Assembly: GCF_036017915.1 (NCBI RefSeq)
Contig: NZ_CP107929.1
Span: 5,212,001-5,276,000, forward strand
Length of the DNA: 64,000 nucleotides
DNA from: Micromonospora sp. NBC_00421
GTDB taxonomy: Bacteria > Actinomycetota > Actinomycetes > Mycobacteriales > Micromonosporaceae
Reading direction: 5' to 3'
Within the stretch, counting starts at the first letter, position 1. The number at the start of each line of letters is the position of its first letter. The notes beneath the pieces are model-generated. The model had not been told where the DNA came from. It worked only from the letters and a program-made list of their open reading frames with translations, and did not search any database. Positions 26,779-33,607 of the stretch are shown here, piece after piece. The position numbers and the translations under genes are program-made.

Positions 26779-26814
26779 ACTGTGGTGCACACCGTAACTG
26801 GTGTGCACCACAGT
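26779..26814 (-). terminator. Terminator after the repeat-domain lipoprotein gene
   Basis: Perfect 15-bp arms (26779-26793, 26800-26814) with a 6-nt loop lie 25 nt past the stop of the lipoprotein gene and upstream of the sigma-factor gene. It should separate the two units; an operator role is also possible because of its position before the sigma gene. Confidence 0.75.
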
Positions 26815-26839
26815 GCGCGACCGCGGTCGATCCGACCGG

Positions 26840-27541
26840 TCAGGAGATACAGAACGGCGCCGGCTCGGTCAGGCCGAGGTCCTTGCAGTCGTATCCGCTG
26901 CCCTCGCCGTAGTACTTCCAGCCCGTACCGGCCGTGTAGTGGAACAGGTAGACGCCGTCACCGGCCTTCGGGCCCTGCGGGTCGGCTCCCGCCCAGTCCT
27001 TCACACACTCGACACCGCCGAAGGTCATGCCCTTCGGCAGCTCGACCAGGGATTCCAGCGCCTTCGCCGAAGGACACTTGGGACTCGTGGTCGCCGGCTT
27101 CGTCGCCGCCGGCTTCGTCGCAGGCTTCGTCGCCGTGGTCGCCGGGTCCGAGACGCAGAACGGCGCCGGCTCGGTCAGGCCGAGCTCCTTGCACTCTTGT
27201 CCGCTGCCCTCGCCGTAGTACTTCCAGCCCGTCCCCGCCGTGTAGTGGAACAGGTAGACGCCGTCACCGACGCCCGGACCCTGCGGGTCGGCCCCCGCCC
27301 AGTCCTTCACACACTCGACACCGCCGAAGGTCACGCCCTTCGGCAGCTCGACCAGCTTCTGCAGGTTGGTCCCCGAGGGACAGTCGGCACTGTTGACATC
27401 CCCGGGTGCCTGGGTGGTCGCCGTGGGCGTGGCACCGGGGGCGCCTGCGGTGGAGCCGGAACTGGGTGCCTCCGTGGCGTTGCAGGCGGTAAGTGCGAAC
27501 AGAACGGCGGCAGCGGGCAGCAGCAGACGACGTGCAGACAT
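26840..27541 (-). CDS. Lipoprotein with two copies of a four-Cys domain
   Basis: 233 aa. A signal peptide ends in the lipobox ALTAC (Cys20). After a Thr/Ala/Pro linker come two near-identical ~80-residue domains (about 54-131 and 153-233) joined by a Lys/Pro/Thr-rich stretch. Each holds CPS, LVELPKG, VECVKDWAGADPQGP, GVYLFHYTAGTGWKYYGEGS, ECKELGLTEPAPFC or a close variant; the four Cys probably form disulfides. The domain matches the outside part of the sigma-factor partner at 25694-26191. I know no function for it. It is transcribed from the far side of the locus in the same direction. Confidence 0.8.
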   Translation of the reverse strand: MSARRLLLPAAAVLFALTACNATEAPSSGSTAGAPGATPTATTQAPGDVNSADCPSGTNLQKLVELPKGVTFGGVECVKDWAGADPQGPGVGDGVYLFHYTAGTGWKYYGEGSGQECKELGLTEPAPFCVSDPATTATKPATKPAATKPATTSPKCPSAKALESLVELPKGMTFGGVECVKDWAGADPQGPKAGDGVYLFHYTAGTGWKYYGEGSGYDCKDLGLTEPAPFCIS

Positions 27542-27863
27542 TTCCGGACCCCTATGGATCGTGGCGATCGTTGCTTACACCCGGGTACATGCGATCCACC
27601 GCCCGCAGGTTGCCGCCGGCCGGAACTTTTCTCGAATCTCTCGGCGACCGTGCGCCACGAGCCCACCGCACGGAGGCTTCCACCCCGGCGTCAGACGACG
27701 GCGGGCAGGACAGGCGGGCGCTCGTCGGTCAGCAGATCGGGCAGCGCGGAACTCACAGCAACAGCACCTTGGACCGCCCGGCCCGCGACCGTCGCGGTTA
27801 TGTACAGATTTACTCACTTTCATCCGTTTGATGTAGATAATCTACGGGCGAAGTGTTTAGGGC
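27542..27863. other. Intergenic region, AT-richer at its right end
   Basis: Upstream of the lipoprotein gene, so it should hold its promoter. I see no convincing gene. Near 27800-27845 the sequence becomes AT-rich for this genome and contains the palindrome GTAGATAATCTAC (27833-27845), possibly the old control region of the decayed surface-protein gene that follows. Confidence 0.4.
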
Positions 27864-28318
27864 GTGTTGGCCGGTCAGGCGGTTACCGACGTCCCGCCCC
27901 CGGTCGGTCCTTCGACCATCAACGGGGACCTGGGGGTTGGCCGGGCCGGCCTGGGGGTGGCCACTCCCAACGGTCTGACCGGGGCCTGCGGTGGCGGCAC
28001 GATCTCGGCGACCGCCGGTGGCGGGAGCATCAGTCTGACCGGAGCGACATCGCCGGCTGGCGGGAATTGCACCCTCTCGGTGAACGTCACCGGCACCACA
28101 AGCGGAACGAAGGTCAACACCAGCGGCCCGGTGGACTCGACCGAGAGCGGCCCGGGTGCCCCGCCTCGGCAAGACTCATGGTCGGTAAAGGCATCCTGCC
28201 CGTCACCGGAAGCGCCAGCGCGAGCTACGCCGCCGTCGCCCTGACCATGATCGGCCTCGGTGCGGTGCCGGTCGCAATGCACTACCGGTCGGTCCGGCGT
28301 CGGCGCCACGCAGCCTAG
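27864..28318 (+). pseudogene. Decayed sortase-anchored surface protein (LPVTG)
   Basis: Three blocks of one former gene are visible. At 27864 the frame reads [10 protein letters not shown] then STINGDLGV, resembling the start of DUF3494 ice-binding-like adhesin domains. It jumps to [17 protein letters not shown] and [14 protein letters not shown], resembling DUF11/DUF7933-like surface repeats. A frame change near 28165 leads to [18 protein letters not shown], a hydrophobic helix and RRRR, a textbook LPXTG cell-wall sorting signal ending at TAG 28316-28318. A TAG at 27856 precedes the first block and no signal peptide remains. Internal deletions and at least one frameshift make it a pseudogene. 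Confidence 0.7.
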
Positions 28319-28405
28319 CCTCGTCCACCTCAAGGGCAAGGGCTTCTTCCGGAAGACCGACGCCTGCCTCAAATGAACTATCCCGCTCACATTCTTGTGG
28401 GGGAC

Positions 28406-28513
28406 AGGGGGCGATTCACAACTGCATCGATGAAAATGAGGCCCTGACCAGCGCTGGCGCTGGTCAGGGCCTCCCTCTGAGCCGCCTGACGGAATCGAAC
28501 CGTCGACCTACGC
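28406..28513. repeat. Attachment-like direct repeat A (tRNA-Thr 3' end plus terminator)
   Basis: A 108-bp copy of the sequence at 34315-34422. It has a GGGGCGATTCA block, CATCGATGAAAATGAG, a stem-loop (28441-28470) and the last 34 nt of tRNA-Thr within a 37-bp exact match (28477-28513). The 5' half of the tRNA is absent. It marks the distal end of the island array and, by the usual logic of tRNA integration, retains the original chromosomal 3' end. Confidence 0.85.
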
Positions 28514-28651
28514 CTACCGAACGTCACGAGCCAGAGCTTGCTACTGATCGTCGGCGTCCATCACCGACCTGCACAGACACGATCGCAAGCTCATCAACGC
28601 CGGTCACCGATAGCTGTCCATAAGCAGCGGTTTTCGGGGGGTGAGCGGGGG
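28514..28651. repeat. Conserved island arm next to repeat A
   Basis: The bases inside repeat A share TACCGAAC at the start and a TTTCGGGGGGTGAGCGGGGG-type block (from 28632, 119 nt from the repeat) with the corresponding arm inside repeat B (32307-32444, block from 32424, 118 nt). No gene is present from 28514 to 28692. Spacing conservation suggests recombinase-arm or accessory-protein binding sites. Confidence 0.5.
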
Positions 28652-28692
28652 CACCGCTGACCCCTTGCCGGACAGGCACGACCCCGGCCGGT

Positions 28693-29454
28693 TCAGGCGA
28701 TCTTGCGGCGGTAGGCAGCCATCGCAAACGCGTAGGCGATGACCAGGATTCCGGCGCACCAGGCGAGTGCGATCCAGATGTCGTTGCCAACGGGCTGTTG
28801 CTCGAACAGTGCTCGGATGGCGTTGACGATCGCGGTGACCGGCTGGTTCTCGGCAAAGGCTCGCACTGGGCCGGGCATCGTCTCGGTGGGGACGAACGCC
28901 GAACTGATGAACGGCAGAAAGATGAGTGGATACGAGAAGGCGGACGCCCCGTCCGGGGTGGATGCGGTCAAGCCGGGGATCACTGCGAGCCAGGTCAGGG
29001 CGAGGGTGAACAGCGTGAGCATGCCCGCCACGGCGAGCCAGGCCAGCAGCCCGGCGGAGGAGCGGAAGCCGATCACCAGCCCGACTCCGATGATGACCAC
29101 CACGGAGATGCCGTTGGACACCAGAGAGGTCAGCACATGGCCCCACAGCACCGATGACCGGACGATCGGCATCGAGTGGAACCGTTCGAAGATGCCGCTC
29201 TTCATGTCCGTGAACAGCCGGAATCCCGTGTATGAGATGCCGCTGGCGATCGCGATCAGCAGGATGCCCGGCATCAGATAGTTGACGTAGTTGTCGGTGT
29301 CGGCCTGGATCGCGCCGCCGAAGACGTATCGGAACAACAGCAGGAACGCGATGGGCATGATCGTCACCGTGATGATGGTGTCGAGGCTACGGGTCACGTG
29401 CTTGATCGAGCGGTCGAGCATCACGCCGGTGTCACTGAGGACGTGAGTGGTCAT
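28693..29454 (-). CDS. ABC-2 type transporter permease (DrrB-like)
   Basis: 253 aa from ATG 29454, two nt after the ATPase stop. It has six hydrophobic helices with the ABC-2 pattern: TVTIMPIAFLLLFRYVFGGA, MPGILLIAIASG, then a late FLPFISSAFVPTETMPG loop typical of daunorubicin-type permeases. With the adjoining ATPase it should form a drug or lipid exporter. It is the last gene of the PadR-DUF1048-EXLDI-ABC operon in island 1. Confidence 0.9.
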   Translation of the reverse strand: MTTHVLSDTGVMLDRSIKHVTRSLDTIITVTIMPIAFLLLFRYVFGGAIQADTDNYVNYLMPGILLIAIASGISYTGFRLFTDMKSGIFERFHSMPIVRSSVLWGHVLTSLVSNGISVVVIIGVGLVIGFRSSAGLLAWLAVAGMLTLFTLALTWLAVIPGLTASTPDGASAFSYPLIFLPFISSAFVPTETMPGPVRAFAENQPVTAIVNAIRALFEQQPVGNDIWIALAWCAGILVIAYAFAMAAYRRKIA

Positions 29455-29456
29455 GA

Positions 29457-30218
29457 TCAGGCCTGCTTTCCGACGACGGCGAGGAACACTTCCTCGAGGG
29501 TGGGCTGCCGTTCCACGTACTCGACCTTGGCTGGCGGCAGCAGTTTCCGCAGGTCGGCCAGGGTGCCGGAGACGATGATCGTGCCCCCGTGCAGGATCGC
29601 GATCCGGTCGGCGAGCTTCTCCGCCTCTTCCAGGTATTGCGTGGTCAACAGCACCGTCGTCCCATCGCCGGCGAGCTTCTGGATCTCGTTCCATACCTCG
29701 ATGCGGCCCTCCGGATCGAGGCCGGTGGTCGGCTCGTCGAGGAAGATGACCGGAGGGTCACCGATGAGGCTCATCGCGATATCGAGCCGGCGGCGCATGC
29801 CTCCCGAGTACGTCCCGACGCGGCGCCCGCCGGCGTCGGCCAGCCCGAACCGGTCGAGCAGTTCATCAGCGATCTGGCGGGGGTTGCCGACCCGGCGCAG
29901 CCGGCCAACCATGACCAGGTTCTCGCGGCCGGTGAGGATCTCGTCGACGGCGGCGAACTGCCCGGTCAGGCTGATCGATTCGCGCACCCGCACCGGCTCG
30001 GACCCGACATCGAACCCCTGGACGCTTGCCGTGCCGCCGTCCGGCTTGAGCAGGGTGGACAGGATGCGCACGACAGTGGTCTTGCCTGCGCCGTTCGAGC
30101 CGAGCAGCGCGAAGATGCTGCCGCGCGCCACTTCGAAATCGACGCCCTTGAGGACGGGTAGTTCCTTGTAGGACTTGCGCAATCCGTTGACCCGAATCGC
30201 CGGGCTGGCTGTTGCCAT
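29457..30218 (-). CDS. ABC transporter ATPase (DrrA-like)
   Basis: 253 aa from ATG 30218 preceded by AGGAGG; a GTG/ATG further up is rejected. Walker A is GSNGAGKTT, signature TYSGGMRRRLDIAMSLI, Walker B PVIFLDEPTTGLDP, and the C-terminus has the DrrA-type PTLEEVFLAV. It couples ATP hydrolysis to the permease encoded 2 nt downstream. The neighbouring PadR regulator suggests drug-inducible expression. Confidence 0.92.
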   Translation of the reverse strand: MATASPAIRVNGLRKSYKELPVLKGVDFEVARGSIFALLGSNGAGKTTVVRILSTLLKPDGGTASVQGFDVGSEPVRVRESISLTGQFAAVDEILTGRENLVMVGRLRRVGNPRQIADELLDRFGLADAGGRRVGTYSGGMRRRLDIAMSLIGDPPVIFLDEPTTGLDPEGRIEVWNEIQKLAGDGTTVLLTTQYLEEAEKLADRIAILHGGTIIVSGTLADLRKLLPPAKVEYVERQPTLEEVFLAVVGKQA

Positions 30219-30341
30219 GTGCCGCCTCCTGTGCTTGGGCATGGGTCATCGCCGGCGGTCGCCGTTGGCTCCGTCCGTGATGTGGGGACGTGTGTGATCG
30301 ACGGGCGAGCCGACGCTCGTCCGTGGTTGGTCAGGCGCGGA

Positions 30342-30872
30342 TCAGATGTCGAGGTCCTCGATCGTCGGTTCGTGAACGGCGTCGAGAACCAGCTTGTAGA
30401 GCTCGGACGGGACGATCTCGCGCAGCGCGTCGAGGTCGTCGGCGATGCGCAGGCTGGAGTCGGCGGGAATGCGTGTCCAGGATTGGTTGGCGCTCCAGTC
30501 GCCGACCCAGGCGCGCCAGCCAGTGCGGTACTTCTCGGCGTTCGGCCCGATGTTCACATGCGCCTCGGACCGCTCGAGGTGGGCGACGTACTTTCCGCTG
30601 CGGGTGCGGTAGACCTGGTAGGTCTCGTCGCGCTCGTTGCCGGTCCGCTCCATCTCGGCCAGCAGCACGCCGGAGAACCGCTGTTTGCGGCCGAGCCCCG
30701 GCCCGACGCGCACGACGACATCGTCGTACCCCTGCTGCCGGCCCTCCTCGACCTCGACGTAGCGGCGCAGCGCGGCGGCGATGGCCGCCGACAGGGTGCC
30801 GCCGGCAAGCTCCTGGGCGCGCTGAAAGAGCGGCAGGTCGTCGTCGGACACGTAGATGGTCTTGTTGGGCAC
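30342..30872 (-). CDS. EXLDI-family protein
   Basis: 176 aa from GTG. The protein begins with a short ribbon-helix-helix-like segment (KTIYVSDDDLPLFQRAQEL) followed by GTLSAAIAAALRRYVEVEEG and ends with PTIEDLDI, close to the ExLDI C-terminus that gives the family its name. EXLDI proteins are typically encoded between PadR/DUF1048 genes and an ABC transporter, as here. Their function is not established; the N-terminus suggests DNA or protein binding. About 120 nt separate it from the ATPase gene. Confidence 0.82.
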   Translation of the reverse strand: MPNKTIYVSDDDLPLFQRAQELAGGTLSAAIAAALRRYVEVEEGRQQGYDDVVVRVGPGLGRKQRFSGVLLAEMERTGNERDETYQVYRTRSGKYVAHLERSEAHVNIGPNAEKYRTGWRAWVGDWSANQSWTRIPADSSLRIADDLDALREIVPSELYKLVLDAVHEPTIEDLDI

Positions 30873-30915
30873 GACCTGACTACACGTACGCCTATACGTA
30901 CACGCGACGCCGGCG

Positions 30916-31221
30916 CTATCGGGTCACGGACTCCTGATAGACGTCGGCATAAGTGCGCGAGTCCTTGATCAGGTCATCGCAGAAGGCGGCGACGTCGGCG
31001 CCCGTGACTTCCAGAACGCCCTTGCCGGCCACGACGCCCTCCTCGAAGAAGTCGACGATCCCAGGGAGCAGACCCTCGTCGAGCAGATCGGTCGGCCCGA
31101 CCTTGAACAGGTAGCGCTGCATCTCCTCGTAGACGATCCGATAGTCGGGCGGGAGAGCCTTGACCCGAGCGACGTGCGCCCGCCACTGCTTCTTGCCCTC
31201 GATGATGTCCTGGATGCTCAC
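30916..31221 (-). CDS. DUF1048 protein (second of pair)
   Basis: 101 aa from GTG, one nt after the stop of the first DUF1048 gene. Family features: EGKKQWRAHVARVKALPPDY, VYEEMQRYLFKVGPTD, then GVLEVTGADVAAFCDDL near the end. DUF1048 proteins are small helical proteins that accompany PadR regulators of ABC exporters; they probably bind the regulator or sense ligand, but this is not proven. It shares about a third of residues by eye with its neighbour. Confidence 0.82.
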   Translation of the reverse strand: MSIQDIIEGKKQWRAHVARVKALPPDYRIVYEEMQRYLFKVGPTDLLDEGLLPGIVDFFEEGVVAGKGVLEVTGADVAAFCDDLIKDSRTYADVYQESVTR

Positions 31222-31222
31222 G

Positions 31223-31579
31223 TCAGTCTCCTAGCCGGGCCAGTTTGCGTGCGACGTTCCGGTTCAGCTGCCTCCGCCACCGGTCGCGGTAACTGCGGGC
31301 GCCCGCGCCGCCGGCCAGCGCCGACGTGAAGCCGGCAATGTCGTCGCCGAGCACCTCGTCGATGCGCTGCCCATCGGCTGCGGCTTCCTCGAGCAACCCG
31401 AGAGCGGCGTCGGCGATAGGGGTCAGGTTGCGGCCCGTGAAGCTCCCGTACGGGGAGAGGTGAGCCACTATCTGCCCCCACGCGGCCCGATAGTCGGCCG
31501 GCAACGCCTGCGCCCGGCCTTCGAACGCTTTCCACTCTCGGGTCAGATCGCTGCCCGTGATGGTCTCCCAGAAGCTCAT
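31223..31579 (-). CDS. DUF1048 protein (first of pair)
   Basis: 118 aa whose ATG overlaps the PadR stop (ATGA). The protein reads REWKAFEGRAQALPADYRAA, then NLTPIADAALGLLEEAAADG and VLGDDIAGFTSAL, matching DUF1048, with an extra basic C-terminal tail (WRRQLNRNVARKLARL). Two tandem DUF1048 genes behind a PadR gene are a recurrent actinobacterial arrangement. Its direct role is unknown. Confidence 0.82.
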   Translation of the reverse strand: MSFWETITGSDLTREWKAFEGRAQALPADYRAAWGQIVAHLSPYGSFTGRNLTPIADAALGLLEEAAADGQRIDEVLGDDIAGFTSALAGGAGARSYRDRWRRQLNRNVARKLARLGD

Positions 31580-31902
31580 GCCCCGGCCTCCTTGAGTTTG
31601 TCGATCCGCGAGGAGACGTACTGCCACTTCGCCCAGAACGTCGCGAGCTCCCTGCGCCCGGTGTCGTTGAGCGTGTAGAACTTGCGCGGCGGACCCACTT
31701 CGGACGGCCGCTTCGCAACCTGGACAAACTTGTTGCGCTCCAGACGCAGCAGGATGGTGTACACCGTGCCGTCGATGACGTCGGTGAAACCGAGCTCGTT
31801 CAGGCGACGCGTGATGGCGTAGCCGTAGGTCTCCTCACGGCCGATGATTTCGAGCACGCACCCCTCGAGCGTGCCCTTCAACATCTCGGTCAGATCCTCC
31901 AC
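31576..31902 (-). CDS. PadR-family transcriptional regulator
   Basis: 108 aa from GTG 31902, chosen because GGAGG lies 5 nt upstream; a TTG at 31914 is the alternative. The winged helix has LKGTLEGCVLEIIGREETYG, ITRRLNELGF and the wing GTVYTILLRLERNKFV followed by GPPRKFYTLNDTGRREL, all classic PadR. It is the first gene of the operon ending in the ABC exporter and should repress it until a drug or signal binds. Confidence 0.9.
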   Translation of the reverse strand: MEDLTEMLKGTLEGCVLEIIGREETYGYAITRRLNELGFTDVIDGTVYTILLRLERNKFVQVAKRPSEVGPPRKFYTLNDTGRRELATFWAKWQYVSSRIDKLKEAGA

Positions 31903-31920
31903 ATCAACCTCCAATCCGCT

Positions 31921-31990
31921 ATCTGGTACGACGGGGTACTGGTATACGGTATCACCGAGTACCGCTAGTCGGTAGTACCGAGTACTGGAA
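31921..31990 (-). promoter_or_regulatory. Candidate PadR operator/promoter with repeated GTAC motifs
   Basis: Just upstream of padR the sequence is AT-richer and carries many GTAC/GGTA words. ACCGAGTAC occurs twice in direct orientation (31954-31962 and 31977-31985), two helical turns apart, with GGTACTGGTATAC nearby. This is a plausible autoregulatory site. The stretch 31991-32200 up to repeat B holds no recognisable gene. Confidence 0.45.
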
Positions 31991-32200
31991 ACTTCTGCCG
32001 GTCAGGAGTGGAAGCGGTAGCCCAAGCGAGGCTCGACGAGAAGGCGGGTCCAACCGCGCAGCCCGGTGGAAACCGGGCGGGCCCATCCCCCCGCCAGCAG
32101 AACCCGCCAGCCGGCGCGGCGCAGCGGGTCCTCGCAAGCTCCCGTCGCACCAGGGTCCTGTCAGACCATCGGCGACGCCAAGCCGCAGGGCGGAGTCTTC

Positions 32201-32306
32201 GGGGGCGACTCAAATCTTCATCGATACAAGAGATGCCCTGACCTGCGTCTCCGCTGGTCAGGGCATCATCCGAGCCGCCTGACGGAATCGAACCGTCGAC
32301 CTACGC
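32201..32306. repeat. Attachment-like direct repeat B (tRNA-Thr 3' end plus terminator)
   Basis: The 106-bp middle copy. GGGGGCGACTCA, a stem (32234-32243 with 32256-32265) and the tRNA-Thr 3' end (exact from 32272 to 32306) match copies A and C, with more drift in the terminator loop. It separates the two islands. Confidence 0.85.
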
Positions 32307-32444
32307 GTACCGAACCCAGTGGTCCTGCATCGTCGTCGACTGTCAGGACTTGGCGCTGAGCCGTACAAACGACCCGGCAGAATACTCATCGTTGGTCACC
32401 ACTGGTCTGCCGATGGCAGGGACTTTCGAGGGGTGAACGGGGGC
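32307..32444. repeat. Conserved island arm next to repeat B
   Basis: Counterpart of 28514-28651: GTACCGAAC directly after the tRNA fragment, GGTCACC near 32396, and TTTCGAGGGGTGAACGGGGG from 32424. No gene is seen between 32307 and 32553. Confidence 0.5.
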
Positions 32445-32553
32445 GGCCACCAGGCGCGGCGCGTTGCTGTCGCCGGGAAGGTGTCAGGCATCCTCGTCGC
32501 GGGTCGCCCCCGCTGTGTCCTGCCGAGGGGCGTACCCGGCTCAGTGATGTGTG

Positions 32554-33237
32554 TCAGGCTGCGGGTTGCTCGTTGGGGAAGAAGACCTTCTCGACCTGAT
32601 CGTGGTTGGTGTGCAGCTCCCAGTAGAGCGGCGCGATCTCCTCCGGCGCGGTGGCGCCCGGCTGGCGGGCGAGCCACGTGCCGATTGCGACGTGGCCGAC
32701 CTGCACTCCCCGGGGAGCGGCAGCGGCGTGCAGGCCGTGGGCCCAGTTGCGGAGCCATGCCGCAGCCGGGCCGACGTTGCCGAATATCTCGTGACCCATC
32801 TCCGGACGCACGGAGGTGGCGCCGGTGGTGAACAGGATCGTGCCCGAGCCTCGGGCGAGCATCTCCGGCAGCACCTCGCTGACGGCAGCAACGGCTCCGT
32901 GTACGAGGAAATCGAGATGGACCTGCACGTTTTCGTGGGTCAGCTCGGTGGAGGGAGCCATCGGCAGCGCCGGGTTGGACGGCGAATACTCGAAGACGTC
33001 GATCTGCCCGAATCGCTGCCTGACCGCAGCGAGGCCGGCGACGATCGACGGCCGGTCGGTCACGTCGGCTGCGAAGGCCGCCGCTTCGATGCCCTGACCG
33101 ATCAGTTCGGCCACGACCGGCTCCAGCTTGGCCGGGGTCCGCGACAGCAGCGCGACCTGGTGGCCTTCCTTGCCGAAGGTCTGAGCGATGGCGAGTCCCA
33201 TTCCGGGACCGGCACCCATGATGGCGATGGTGGGCAT
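32554..33237 (-). CDS. Atypical short-chain dehydrogenase/reductase
   Basis: 227 aa from ATG 33237 after AAGGAG. The Rossmann start is IAIMGAGPGMGLAIAQTFG, the NN-type strand and ILFTTGATSV follow. At the place of the catalytic YxxxK it reads IFGNVGP, so both Tyr and Lys appear to be replaced. It may therefore bind NAD(P) without classical dehydrogenase chemistry. It is transcribed away from a TetR gene with tandem operators 300 nt upstream, an arrangement that suggests TetR control. Confidence 0.8.
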   Translation of the reverse strand: MPTIAIMGAGPGMGLAIAQTFGKEGHQVALLSRTPAKLEPVVAELIGQGIEAAAFAADVTDRPSIVAGLAAVRQRFGQIDVFEYSPSNPALPMAPSTELTHENVQVHLDFLVHGAVAAVSEVLPEMLARGSGTILFTTGATSVRPEMGHEIFGNVGPAAAWLRNWAHGLHAAAAPRGVQVGHVAIGTWLARQPGATAPEEIAPLYWELHTNHDQVEKVFFPNEQPAA

Positions 33238-33607
33238 GACTTTCTCCTTAGATCACGTGGTGAACAGTGGGATGGAACAACGGACCGACTGCCGCCGGGG
33301 CTGGCGCGGCGGGCAGGGTCGGCGTCAGTTGCTGATCTGCAGTTCCTGCCGTACGTATCGCAGATTCTCGGCATGAGCGAGCATGAATTGCGCGAGCTCG
33401 GCCCGGGAAGTGTGTGAGCCGACCCGGTCCCCGGATCCGGTCCCGGTGCGCACTTCGACCCTCCCGATCCAGTTTCATCAGGTCTCCTGAGCCTGGTCTG
33501 AGCCGGATCACCGAGGGGCTCATGGCACAAAATGAGGACACCCTCAGCTTGTGCTGCCACCATAGCACGCAAGTTGAGGAGCACCTCAAGTTGATAGGCT
33601 GTGCGGC
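33238..33607. promoter_or_regulatory. Divergent SDR/TetR region with two palindromic operators
   Basis: Two related palindromes lie before tetR: TGAGG-ACAC-CCTCA (33533-33546) and TTGAGG-AGCA-CCTCAA (33574-33589). Both have the core TGAGG-N4-CCTCA and their centres are 42 bp apart, four helical turns. The second ends 18 nt before the tetR start and should overlap its promoter. The rest of the 370 bp shows no convincing gene. Confidence 0.65.

Noticed and set aside
27864..28244. Intact 126-residue gene
   Set aside because: The frame starts in mid-domain after a stop, leaves domain sense near 28165, and the true C-terminal sorting signal lies in another frame.
28477..28513. A second tRNA gene
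   Set aside because: Only the 3' half is present, as also at 32272-32306; the 5' acceptor, D-arm and anticodon parts are missing, so no tRNA can fold.
30873..30915. Operator in the ACGTACGCC/TATACGTACAC stretch before the EXLDI gene
   Set aside because: The ACGTAC words do not form a clean inverted repeat, and the space between the two operon genes is only 43 bp; too weak to list as a site.
33244..33532. Small open frames between the SDR gene and the TetR operators
   Set aside because: Their translations are Arg/Pro/Ser-rich without ribosome sites or domain patterns; they fit intergenic DNA.
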